A program made the position numbers and the translations under genes. From Paramarasmius palmivorus (lineage: Eukaryota; Basidiomycota; Agaricomycetes; Agaricales; Marasmiaceae), in assembly GCA_037176845.1 (NCBI GenBank), contig JAYKXP010000006.1:1054001-1118000 (forward strand): 64,000 nt of DNA, read 5' to 3'. Position 1 is the first letter of the stretch; each line of letters starts with the position of its first letter. This document shows, in pieces, positions 11,522 to 27,543 of this stretch. Under the pieces are notes generated by a model, which saw nothing but the letters and a program-made list of their open reading frames with translations, did not search any database and was not told the DNA's origin.

Positions 11522-14441
11522 ATGACTACTTTCCAAACGCGCGTCTCACTACCTACAATCCCTCAAGACCTCTCTATTCCCCGGTTCTTTCTCGACTCGG
11601 TGGTCCCACAAGAAACACAGAAGCCCTGGCTCATTGAGGACTCCACTGGTCGGTTCATCACGCTACCAGAGGTACTGTCGTTGCTGTGCTGTGACCTGTC
11701 TATTGCTAAAGCTTGATGTAGATCCGTACTCGAACCTCGGCTCTCGCAAATGCGTTACACATCCAGTTCAATATCTGTGCGTTGCATGGAATTCTTAGCT
11801 AGAGGTGGAGAATAACTACATTCGCATTTTTTTCGCACAGCGCACGACGATGTAGGTGGGTAACATGATGCACTTCATGAGAACACATCCCGCTTACACA
11901 CCATCAAGTTCTAATATTCAGCCGGAACCATGTCGGTGAGGATTGGCTTCTACATGTTTCCGAGAATGGAATATACATATCCGTCAGATTACCCTATCGT
12001 GATATGGGCAACACACCGACTGGGCGGCATCATCTCGTACGTGGAGTACAGAAGCTCCGATACCAAACTCAATGCTGCCGTTATCTAGGGGGGCTAATCC
12101 AGAATATTCCACCAATGAACTCATCTATCAGCTTCAGTCCAGCAAGGCTACCCTAATATTTACACATCCAGACGCATTTGAGACTACTCAAATAGCGGCT
12201 CGATTGTCTGGCTTTCCAGCGGAAAGAATTGTTCTCTTCGACACTCACACGCCCTCGATTCATTCGTCCCATCGAACTATAAACGACCTCGTGCAACATG
12301 GCATGACCCAGCCTACCCTGTTTAGCGAGCCACGCACCATCGACGCAAGGACCAAACTGGCGTTCTTATCGTACTCTTCAGGTTAGCCATCAGATTGTCG
12401 AGTGCAGCATAACAATCTCTCACTATCCCAGGGACTACTGGCAAGCCCAAAGTACTAATGTTCAACAAGAGCTTCCTGCGATTTTGACTCTGAACACGTT
12501 CTACAGGCCGTCGCTATTCCACACATCTCAGTCATCACTAATGTCATGTAAGTGAGGAAATGTTACCTTTATTCTACATATACTCAAAGACACTAGCCAA
12601 ATGGCCACGCATTATAAGATCAACCAAGATTATGCGACGTGGGACCAACGTAGGTATAGAGCTGGAGATGTTGCAATAGCTGGTAAGTATCGCGTACATG
12701 CGATATGACCCGGATTATTTACTCAACCTTCGTTTTCAAGTTTTGCCTTTCTACCGTGTGTGCATTCCCAAATCCGATATAACAAGTTTCTGATCGTGGG
12801 TTCGAAAGACATATATGGCCTTGTTTTGAATGTCAGTGATCGTTGACGTTGATTATACTTGAACCCGACAGTTGTCTAATGTGAAAGTAGCTCCATTTCA
12901 TGCTCTATAGCGGTGTGCGTTTCGCTTTGACTTATTGATGAGGTCTATTTGACTCTATGTACAGATCAGTTTGGTGGTTGTACCTAAGTTCAACTTTGTG
13001 GAAATGCTCAATAGCATTGCACGCTACCGCATCAATCATCTAATGTACGGTCTGAAACGTGATTTGACTCATGAAGCTAATGCAGGCTATCAGGCTAGTA
13101 CCTCCGCAGGCGGTGCTACTTTGCAAGGTCTGTGACCCTGAGTAGCTGGGGCTGTCATGTTACTCAACAGTTGGGGTAGTCTCCTGCAGTCAAGTCCTAC
13201 AATTTGAGCAGCATCAGGTCTATCATGGTTGGTGCAGCGCCGTTATCCAACGAAATCAACCACCAGCTATTCCAACTACTCCCTGATGCTCATATTGGCC
13301 AGGCGTACGGAATGACAGAGACCTGCACCGCAACAACCTGTTGGCCGCTCGAGAAGAAGAGAGGGACGTCAGGAAGTGAGTTGAAGCTTGTTTGGCTAAA
13401 ACCCACTCTGACTTTGGAATCCAGGTGGGGGCCAGCTTATACCTGGAGTGAAAAGTATGGTCCACGACTCTGTTCCTGGGCATTGACATCTAACTCGACA
13501 TGGAAGTGCGAATAATGAAGCCCGATGGGACATTTGCTCAATTCAATGAACCGGGGGAACTCCTCGTCTACAGTCCGTCCAACGCGCTTGGATATCACAA
13601 CAATCCCGAAGCGTAAGTGATATCACTGAATCGCTCCATGTTTATGGTCTAATCGCGAAGATCTCTAGCACCAAGGAGACATTCCTTGAAGGGTATGCCA
13701 GACATAATTTGTTCACAAGCAATTGCTGAAAGCACTACCTAGATGGGTTCGTACAGGAGACGAAGCGAAGATCGACGAAAATCTTGAAATTTGGATTCTC
13801 GATAGAATCAAGGTATCTTTCGTGGTCTTTACTACGAGGCTAAATAACATGTCGTTCTTTCAGGAAATAATGAAAGTTAGAGGTTTCCAGGTCGCACCTG
13901 CTGAACTGGAAGGATGCATCCTGGATCATGTTGATGTTTCAGGTAATTCTTGTGCACGAACGCTGCCGATAGTCTCTAATCTCAGTATCAGATGCGTGCG
14001 TCGTAGGGATTCCAGATGACTATAGTGAGTTGATATGGTCCACTCAGTGACAGAACCAGACTGGAGCTGTTTCATCTTTCATATTTGCTTCCTTACTTGT
14101 ACAATGTCCTTTTTTGCGCAGGTGGTGAGGTGCCACTAGCTTTCGTTGTGCCAACCGCCGACGCAGTCAAGCGGATGAAGGAGGAGCCCAGTGCTACAGA
14201 GAAAATCAAACACTCCATCATGAAGGTCAGTAACTAGTCCAGCAGGATCATCGCCTTTCTTCCATTGACAGTCCTGCTACAGCATGTCGAAGCAAACAAG
14301 GTCTCATACAAGAAACTTGCGGGTGGTGTGGAGTTCATTGATGTGATCCCGAAAAACCCAAGCGGCAAGTTACTGCGTCGAGTCCTACGTGAAAAGGCAA
14401 GAGATATCCGAAAGTTGGGCACGATGAGAGCGAAGTTATGA
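11522..14441 (+). CDS. Adenylate-forming acyl/aryl-CoA ligase 2, peroxisomal (C-terminal AKL)
   Basis: This is a tandem paralogue of ligase 1 with the same motif series and mostly the same intron positions: RNHVDYPIVIWATHRLGG, SSGTTGKPK, AVLPFYHIYGLVLN, MVGAAPLSNE, IGQAYGMTETCT, GELLVYSPSNALGYHNNPE, WVRTGDEAK, KVRGFQVAPAELEG, and PSGKLLRR. Introns close the frame throughout; a 24-base exon encoding LHFMLYSG matches LHYFLFAG of ligase 1. The protein ends MRAKL; AKL is a canonical PTS1, so peroxisomal import is likely. It converges on the PKS with 98 bases between stop codons. A role in supplying or trapping an aryl or acyl CoA for that locus is inference. It could equally be a catabolic ligase for aromatic or fatty acids. 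Confidence 0.85.
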
Positions 14442-14539
14442 GCATGCATATTATAACAGATCTACGTCCTCGTTACGAAATGATTTAAGATATCTTATCG
14501 AGATATTCCAGTCCTTCAATCATTGCTTGTGCTACCTGC

Positions 14540-17500
14540 TTAATCTGAGAGGCGATACGAGTCAATCTCCGCGGAGTCGAGCGGAACAGAGGAACTCACA
14601 TTAGAGGACTGGAAGGGTTGGAAGTGGTTTCCAGGTATGTCTATTATCTTGACTGATTGCTTTGTTAGACCTTCCCAGTCGACGACCGAAAGTTTAGGGT
14701 TGCTCCGGTCAGAAAGCCAGCTTGGGACCAAAGGGATGTCTGGTGACTCGAAGCCCCGAATCGACCGAAGCATGACCAGAGGCGGGCACGTCTCCTCACT
14801 GGGAAGGGGGTGATATTGCTGTAACATTCGAACACATTCGCGAAACTGAAAAGTAATGAGCGGACCAAGGGGACTCCTCGTGATTGAATCGCATGCTATG
14901 GCAGCCTGGATGAGAGAATCAGACATGGGAACGTGGTGGGTAGGGCTTGGAGAATCGATTAGAATGATGCCCTTGACTACGACGCCTCTCGTCCTGAGTT
15001 GTTGTGCGACTTCGTAAGCAACCACACCACCAAAAGACCAACCTATCTAACATTTAGTCTTGCTCCAATCATACGTAACCGAAAGACTGACCTCCTAAGA
15101 ACACCGGTTCCATTGTGTTACTAGATATGTAGTTGGCGTATACCGATGCCATCTCATAAACGTCCTTCCAAGGTTGTGTCGTCCTAAAGCGGGTGTTGTG
15201 GATGGCCCAAATAGTTCTGTTCATTTCGGGAAGTCGTTTGTAATAGTTCACTAGCCCGCTGCCATCATGAATCACGAAAAGAGGTGTTTTTCTGACATCG
15301 CAACGTTGAACGAGGAGTGGGACTTCATCCAACTGAAGGTGCCTCCATATAGCACCAAGCAAGTCTGCATCACCTTTGTCTACCCCGGATTCCTCTATAT
15401 CGTTCGACAGAGAGGACTCAGGAATCGACACATCACTGAATAATTGACTATCTGGTGCCGAACTGGAGGTACACGAAAGCTCGCGGCAGGGAGCAGACGA
15501 GATGTGGCGTACGATGCTTAGAACACGGTCGCAGGACTCGAGTGCTAGCCCATCCAAATTGAGATCCCAATAGACGTGTTTGAGAAGGCCGACAATTTCA
15601 ATGAACATGAGCGAGTCAACGCCGATAGCGTTTAGATCCGTGAGCGGGTGAACAGCGGTCCGAGTGACACGGCAAGTATCAGATACGATCTTGATCACTT
15701 CCTCGGTGATTGCTTCCTCAGGAGGGCGTAATTTACTTGGAACGACGGCTCGTATCTCTGGAGAGGAATGTACGCGCTGCACTTGGGGTTTTTCTCGCAT
15801 GTTGGATTTGCCAAGAGCCACCGAAAGGCCGTTCAGCAAACTCCCAAAACGAAGACGTCGGAACTCGACCCCAGTGACCTGCGCCACGATACGCCTTGGT
15901 TCCGTTGTGCTAATGGCATATACGTCTGCAAAACGCGCTTTAGAGTCTTCCGTCAGCCTGATGGAACAACAGACTTGATATGATGCATCGTTATCAATGG
16001 CGGCTGGCATCAGATGCAGAGACGCCACTGAGCTACAAATGAAGGCGTCATCTACACCAGCTTGGAGATTGATCATAAAGCCAGCCAGGTGAAACAGGGT
16101 GTCTGTGAAGACGGGATGGACTACAAATGGGCCCCGCGAATACCCATTAGGGATCTTGACCAAGGCAAAACCTCTTGTGCCGTCTGCGCCGACGGTCAAT
16201 GTCTGCATACTGTGATACTCCCGAGAATACTCTACGATTCGAGGAAATATGATCTCATATGCGGTGCGCCTGGAGAAGACTTCTGGTGGTTCGTGACCAG
16301 TATCTTGCAGGAGAGTGGAAATGATTCGACTTGCACTGGGAAGGTTTGTATTGATATCTGCCTCTACGTTGGATACGATGCGGTAACAACCCGAGGCGTG
16401 TGCTATCTCTTCACGAGTAGCATCCGAACGCGAGCTTACTGTAAAGGTTCCACATTCGTCATGATCGTCACCAGCGCCTCCGCAGATGCGCGTTACAATG
16501 ACACAGTGAACCTTGGGATCATAAACGAGAGGTTTGCTGAATCGAACGTCATCGACAGTAATGTGTCTGTCACCTCGAGAAGGCATCTGCTTCTCTATGG
16601 CGTCAATTCCGGCCAAAGCCAGCTCCACGTATACTGATGCTGGACAGAGAGGAAAGCTGCCAACCTGATGGCCGGTTATGAGATCTGCCAGCAATTTGAT
16701 CGGTGTTTCGAAGACAGCAGCCATTGTGTTTGTAGGTGAGGGATGTTGTAGCCAGGATCCCACCATTGCATGATTCGACGTTCGTAGAGCAGTGCTGCTT
16801 GTGCCATGCCTTGAGCAGGGCAGTTCTTCATAAGAAACCCAGAACTTCTTCCTTGAGAAAGGATAAAGGGGTAGTTCGGGACAGACCCTGCATGGAACAT
16901 GTGCAAATACTTCTCTCCATTGCAGGTTGAAAGCGGAAGTGTATATTTGGGATAAGGAAGTGACCAGCGTTGACCAGGAATCCCGTTGCTTACGGATAGA
17001 TGCTATTAAAAGCCCATTCTGGAACGAAGAGTTCGACCTGATCAATGGCAGAATGCTAGTGTGTGGGCCTATTTCTATCCAGGCATCGATTGTGCACCAC
17101 GACAGTAGAGATCGAATGCCACTTTCAAAATGGACGGGTTCAATACAGTGCTTGGAAAAATAGGCGGGATTGAAGGTCGAGTTATCTCCAGGCTGTACAA
17201 GAACGCCATGAACATTCGAGACTATGGGTAGAGTTGGTGGACGAATGGTGGCCCGACTCGCGGCTGTGGTTAGATCGATCGATAAGGGCTGCATCGCAGG
17301 GCTATGATATCCAAAGGGAACAGAAAGAATGGTTGATCTGTGGCCCCGCGAATCAAGACACTGCTTAAGATGTGTGAGTTTGGACAAGGGGCCAGAGACC
17401 GCAGCATCTTTGGGGCTGTTGAAGCACGCGATAGAGAGGCCAGTGAACTCGTTTGATGAGGTCAGAAGCTCCTGGAGCTCCTTGGGACCTAATGCAACAG

Positions 17501-20500
17501 CCAACATCCCTGTAGAATGCACCTTGCAGTGAGTAGTCATTAGGCGGGCGCGGGTAGCGACAAGCATGAGCGCATCCTCTAGGCTAATGACTTCGGCGAC
17601 CACAAGAGCGGCATATTCACCCAAGCTGTAATGAAGTGAATTGGTTAGTGACGGTTGATGAGGACTGTAACACCTGCTTACCTGTGACCAGCAACAGCTA
17701 CCGGAGATAGCCCCCAAGACATCCACAACTTGGCCAATGCGTATTCGAGTGAAAATATGGCGGCCTGAAATGCCTCAGCCTCTGCGGCTGGAGACACTGG
17801 TGCAGATGATTCTGGAAATATTATGGAAAGAATCCCAGGGAAGTTTGCTTTGATGAGAATAGAGTGACATAGCTCGATGCAAGACTTGAAGAGTTGGCAA
17901 GTTTTGTAAAGGCTGGATCCCATCCCTAGATATTGTGCTCCTTGGCCTGAAAACACAAAGACCACCTTGCCGGAACTGGGCTCTACGTGAGCTACCTGGG
18001 CTCGAGCAAGTTGCTCAGCCAGGCTATCCCGATCATGAGCACAGATTGAAAGGCGGTAAGGGTGTAGCTGACGTCTTGCAGTCATACTATAAGCGATGTC
18101 ATTGATTCGAGTGCTCTGGCTGGTAGGACTGGTCAACCAATGCAAGTAACGGGCTCGTAGCTGCTCCAGAGCAACTTCCGTCTTCGCAGACAGCCCGAAT
18201 ACATATGGGATGTCTAACGGCGATTCCGGATGTATGGAAGACGGCACGTGCTCTTCAATAAGAGCTGCTGCATTAGAGCCGGAAGCACCAAAGTTGTTGA
18301 GCAATGCGATGCGACTCGAACCATGGTGCGAAGGCTCCCAGGAGACGTTTTCCGTATCAATGCGAGTGTGGTCAGTCTGCAGGGGTTGAATCCGGGGATT
18401 AAGCGTCTTCAGAGATATCTGACGGGGTACAGATCGGTTCTTCATCATCAAGAGCAACTTCGCTAGGCCAGCTGCGCCTGAAGCTGCTTCGAGGTGTCCG
18501 ATGTTAGCCTTGATAGACGTAATGTGAAGAGGGTTCATGGCGATACGTTGCCGCGAAAGAACTGTCCGTAAACTCTCCATCTCCACAGGGTCTCCGGCTT
18601 GTGTGCCCGTTCCGTGCGCTTCGACGACATTAATCCTGTCTGGGGAAATCCGTGTCTTTCTAAGTAGCTGCTCGAAAAGAGCAACCTGAGTAGGTGAATG
18701 AGGATGCGTGATGGAATGTGCGAGGCCGCTCTGGTTGACCTCAACCCCACGAATGATACCGAGGATATTATCGTTTTCGGCGAGCGCATCTTCGAACCGT
18801 TTGAGCACAAAAATGCCGCAGCCTTCCGCTCGACAGTAACCATCTGCCGAGATGTCAAATGGCTTGCATTGCCCAGTCGGACTTAGAAAGTGGCCCCGGT
18901 CGAGTCCAATGAATAACTTAAATAGCAGGTTGAGTATTGGGAGTAAAGAAACGAGGAGATACTTACGTCTGGACTTGATATGATGTTCACACCACCAACG
19001 ATTGCCGCATCGCAATCAGAGGCGAGTAAGGCGCGGACACCTTGATAGATAGCAACGAGAGAAGACGAGCATGCCGTATCCACAACGACAGATGGTCCGC
19101 TAAGCTGCATTGCGTACGAGATTCTTCCACTCAAAAAGGATTTCAGTGTACCTGGGGAAGATCGAGGATTATAATAATGTCCATAAAAGAATCTAAGAAT
19201 TACTCACTCGGACCATAATAGACATCAATATCCTCGCGTAGGTTCTGGATGTAATCGTGCGTCGCACTGCCGATGAAGCACCCAATTCTGTCCCGGCGGA
19301 AACATGGAGTGGCATCAGGAACATAACCTGCCTGCTCCATGGCATGGTATGTCGTTTGAAGTAGGACACGTTGCTGAGGATCCATGTCCTTGGCTTCACG
19401 AGGTGAAATCTTGAAAAACTCGTTGTCGAATTCGTCGGCACCCTCAATGAAGTTTCCGGTGTGTGCTTTCAGCACACGTCCTCCACCACCAGGTGATGGT
19501 GCCTTGTAATCGGAAACACGGAATCGGTTATCAGGGATCTAATCGTAAAGAACGAAGGTGTATTAGTCATTGCTATTATCAGAGACACAAACGGTATACC
19601 TCAGAAACTAGATTTAGCCCCTTCTCCAAGACGCTCCAAAGCTCGGTGGCGTCTGTGGCACCGGGCATGTCGACCGCCATACCAATTACAGCGATAGCAT
19701 CCCGAGCTGGTGCTGATGATGGTGGTGGCGAAGACATGTCGAGAATGGAGACTTTTCCACACGGGAAGCGCTTTTCGACGCCTCGTGCGATGCCGACTCC
19801 AGGTCCAAAGTTGATGAGGCTGAGAGGTACGGCATCCGGAACGGATCGTGCAAGGCCATCTACCACTAGGTTCCAGTTCACTGGCAACAGCAGTACCATA
19901 TCCAATATCGTCTCGACGAGAGTCCCAGAAGCTGTTTCCCGGTCAATGACATCCCCGGAGAACGTAGATCGGATGGGAGCGTTGAGATCCGTGTAATCAG
20001 GAAAGCGGACGCCTCGTCGGTCCAAGTCCTCTAGTATCTGCGCCCGAATCGAGCTCTGTGTGGGTGTGTGATATAGTGTATCCACCGTGGTCGGAACGAC
20101 TCGAACTCCAGAAAGAGTGGAGGAGAAGTCTTCTAAGAGATCTGGCCGACCAGAGACTGTGATGGAGGTATCATCGACAACTGCGGTTATGTATAAACAA
20201 ATGCTGCGGTGAGACTATGAGACCAAGTCAGTGTGGGGTTCGTACAGGAAACGAGATGAAGGAAGACATAATGCTCACAGCATTGAAGGACGCTATGGCG
20301 CCTTCTACATTAGCCCTGGTCATCCCCAGAATGACCATGCTCCAAGGGGCAGTGTCGTACTTGGAATGTCCGATGCGTCGAAGCTCCGCATGGCGATGTA
20401 ACTGGCATCGTATGCTCATCCATAAAATCATACGGTAGACGTCCACGGCTTGTGAGATGTAGCTAGTCACGGACGAGGAGGTGGCAACTACACATGCGGT

Positions 20501-20911
20501 CAAGATGCCCGCAGAAAATCCCAGCACACCAAGTTGTCTGTTGGAAGTGACGACATGGTCGAAGGGAAGTCGCGGAGTCGCGGAAGCGGTGGTGAGCTCC
20601 GCAAATGAAAGATAGCGTAAAGTTTGGGTAAGGAAGAGTGTTGAACTCGAGAGGACTACATTGTGGATTTGTGATGTTGGGAATGAAATCAGAGACTCTG
20701 CGGTGTGATAATCACTCAGAGTTATGTCCGTGGCCTTCAAAGTGTCGACGGGCAGTGTAGATAACTCGGAAAGGAAGGCCTGGTGGCATGCAGAAAGTAA
20801 GAACGAGCCTGAAGGTGAGGCTGCGTCGCGCATCGCGAGCTCACGCGTCGTGAACTTGTTGACTGCGGCACTTCCGTGTCCGGAGAAGAAAGGTAATTGG
20901 AGAGGAGGCAT
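14540..20911 (-). CDS. Non-reducing polyketide synthase (SAT-KS-AT-PT-ACP-TE)
   Basis: This multidomain cytosolic enzyme of about 2000 residues makes aromatic polyketides. The SAT domain begins [14 protein letters not shown]; its active-site motif is GFSAG with Ser at about residue 133 where Cys is usual. KS shows [22 protein letters not shown] and [13 protein letters not shown] shows [14 protein letters not shown], with an intron inside the motif, and its upstream [15 protein letters not shown] has its candidate catalytic His in [12 protein letters not shown] and Asp in [14 protein letters not shown]. There is one ACP ([13 protein letters not shown]) and a C-terminal thioesterase with GGQSFGG. 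No KR, DH, ER or methyltransferase domain is seen. The ATG at 20911 is chosen because it directly precedes the conserved SAT start. About seven short introns are needed. The layout with one ACP and a TE resembles basidiomycete orsellinic-acid-type synthases; the product is inference. Confidence 0.92.
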
Positions 20912-23002
20912 GGCAGATTTCACTGACGAACTAACGTTAGAGAGGCAAGAAATAAGGATTCAGAACATGGACCGGGAACGTACGAATTTGGACAATCTCA
21001 GTCGACTAACAGACGGTTGCAAAATGAATCCGAAGGTGACTTATGGAGAAAGTGTGGTATTATGGGTCTGGGCATAGTAGCGCGATCCCAAATTCAAATC
21101 ACGATGCTCGGGTCGACCAGGACTTTTATGTCCTTCCAGTGCTGTATCATACAAGTGACTATCAGCATGAGGTTGATATAGATCAAAAAGGAAGCCATCT
21201 CACCACAGAAACGAATTCAAAAGGGCTTAGCGCGAGTGCAGACGCGTTACGGCTATGGAAAATTTCAATGGAGAATAAAGAACGAAAATGAGAGGAAACT
21301 AAAAGACGTACTGGACATGCAAGTGGTTCCAGTTCAACCTGGGAATAGCGGCATAAGGGCACGTGGAATCATATTCTCAAGTTCTTTGTAGAAAAGTGAA
21401 GCCCGAAGCATCTGCAAGGCACTGGAAATGTCTCACTCAGTTTCTACTGAGTCGACTGAGGATGAGCAAAAAAAAAGTCAATCGTTGCCACGTGCCACTC
21501 GCGTGAGGTAAACGCCTATTCAAGCTTCATTTTCCCAGGTACCTACTTAGTCGCTCGCTAGTCTTCGCTAGTTCTTTGCCGTATGATAGTCTATGCTATC
21601 ACATACGGTGTACATGGCATTAGCAAAACTCACGATCACATCGCTTTACATCTCTCTAAATAGGAATAGCTTGCTCAGTAAGCGGTCAAATACTGATCCT
21701 AGAGATAACTACTTGTATACAAAGAGTGTCCTCGCCTTGGACAACCGCGTATGTAGCCGATAAGTGGGTCCAGTTTTCTACTCCAAGGTGGCACACATGA
21801 CACTGATGAACTGTTGGCAAGTATTGCTAGCCCCCTGGAAATTCTAAAACAAGAAACAAGAATGGATATAGAATCATAGCGCAGGTCCTAGAAATTCGGA
21901 ATTAAGAGCCATGGCATTGAAGGTTAGAACCAGCCGAGTATGCTGTTAGCCTCGCGTCATACAAATCGCGGTGGTGGCGGGGACCCACAAGGGTTCTGCT
22001 GTTTCTTGACGTAAAAAATCATACAGCAAAGGCCACGAGCACACCTTTTCATCTCACCAATACGTCCAGGGAGAAAACCAGAGAATTGGTGAAACTAGCG
22101 GGCTTCAGAGTGACATCTTTGAGAGCAACTGCTACGATAGATGCGTCTTAACCACAACTGGAAAATAAGTACTTCTCGGCACTTTCTTATCTTGGAATCA
22201 GGAGCAAGACCCTGTATTCAATTTACACTGAGTAAAAACCTCTGCAGCGTCGGAGGTCGAGTCTAAGCGACGAGTGTGAAGTGGTCTCGTCATCCCGCGA
22301 CGCGAGAACCCAATGTCTCTATTGTCCACGGCTGTTTCGAGGATATCACCCTCCCTAAAGGGGGTCGAAAGTTCAACAAGTGTATGCCAACCTCATGCGT
22401 GTCAATGTCCGTGAGCCGTAGCGAGCGAAGACAGAAGGTAAACTGTTCCAGAGACCAATCACGGCTACCCGCACAATTGAGGAGCATGAATTACTCACTA
22501 ATAATCGTCGGCTTCTCCCGAGAGTAAGGTGTGCCTCGTCACGGAGTGAAAGGGCTTGTGAATAGGATGTATCGCTTCAAAATTACCGAGGCGGACATAG
22601 AGTTGTGTACTCGGCCATATCCCTTGAACCAGAACAGGGCTGATAACATTTATGCTTAAGGATTGACCGCCTGGATGCCTTGCCGTCTCGTTCTCGCCAA
22701 GGGGTAATCGTTGTAAAAGTCCTGATTTGTTGGGTAAACAGCGCGGTAGATGTGCTAGAAAAATACCACACACTAATAAACTTCAGGAACCTTGACCTGG
22801 GTGACTTGAGAATCAAAACGGTACCGGATATTCGATACGAAGAACAAAGTACGAGGTCCCAAAAAGTTTGAGTCTCGCAATCGAGGTCACAGTGGTGGTT
22901 CGAGAATAGACGGCGTTCTCGCGTGGCTCCCACGAGCGCCTCGTTGAAACGCGAGACTTTCTCTTCCTAACTTCCATTACCATCAAGTCCCTTGTCTCCA
23001 AA
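20912..23002. other. 2.1 kb between PKS and DAD1, no gene recognised
   Basis: This is a divergent intergenic region holding the promoters of the PKS (minus) and DAD1 (plus). Small open frames on both strands lack domain signals. A short imperfect inverted repeat, CCGTATG-ATAG / CTAT-CACATACGG, lies at 21579-21608. Confidence 0.55.
21579..21608. repeat. Short imperfect inverted repeat in PKS/DAD1 intergenic region
   Basis: The left arm ccgtatgatag and right arm ctatcacatacgg pair around a loop of about six bases, with a small bulge. It could be a binding site for a dimeric regulator or chance. Confidence 0.5.
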
Positions 23003-23336
23003 ATGGCACACCCAGAAGAAGATACCACGTTCTTCGAGAAAGAACGCAACAGGCTTTGTCGCGAGATCACTACAGTGAGCTCATCCTTGCTTTCTTTTAT
23101 TCGCTTGCCCGATTAACCAGATCGTCGTTCTCCAGGGTTTCGAAGAACTCTTGTCATCGAGTAATGGCCTGAACAGAAAGCTCGAAGAAGTACTGGGAAT
23201 GACCAAGGATTACGATAGTATTGCAGCGCTGTGGCATCGGTTCTATGAGCTCATGAAGCAGCCCGTTGATGGAGACACGACGATTAGCGAGAGGCCTCCG
23301 GGTCTACCTGGGACAGGTGGACATGTTATTAGATGA
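23003..23336 (+). CDS. DAD1: DASH complex subunit Dad1
   Basis: Dad1 is a small subunit of the fungal DASH/Dam1 ring that couples kinetochores to spindle microtubules. The two-exon gene (23003-23074 and 23136-23336) encodes 90 residues. It carries the family core: FFEKERNRLCREIT, then FEELLSSSNGLNRKLEE, VLGMTKDYDSIAALWHRF and the C-terminal LPGTGGH. The intron starts GTGAGC and ends TCCAG, in phase 0. Length and motif order match the family, which is below 100 residues in other fungi. Confidence 0.93.
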
Positions 23337-23775
23337 CGGATTGATTGTGATTATACGATGCGGAAAAGATGGAACAAGGAGACAGGGCCACACTTCACCC
23401 CCCAACACCAAGCGACCCAGACATTGGTTCCTTTCGGCAAGGAGAAGTGGGTGACGGGGTGCTGCAACTAGAGAGAAGGAATACGGATTATGCTCCGCAA
23501 CACTCAGATGAGTTTCTCAACTTGAAGGGTATCCGCTTCAAGAACAGGTATATGTATAAGATAGAAAAGTGGGAAACAAATATTGAAAACATAGCCTAAT
23601 AGTACTATGGGCTTACATATTTACGCGTTACGAGTCGTACGTTGGTAGTCGTGGTGATTCGAATACATGTCTGAATGAAACAACAGCAATGCTAATCTAA
23701 GGCGAAAAGGTTCGGTCCAATCTTACACCTAATTAATAACTTCAACTTCCTTTCCTTCCTGTCCTTCGTCACCAA
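23337..23775. other. Convergent 3' flanks of DAD1 and PKC1
   Basis: Both neighbouring genes end toward this stretch. I see no third gene; it is probably shared 3' untranslated sequence. Confidence 0.6.

Positions 23776-27543
<3,768 letters not shown>

Noticed and set aside
16062..16637. 191-codon plus-strand open frame
   Set aside because: It is antisense to the PT domain of the PKS.
19463..19996. 177-codon plus-strand open frame
   Set aside because: It is antisense to the SAT-KS linker and KS start of the PKS.
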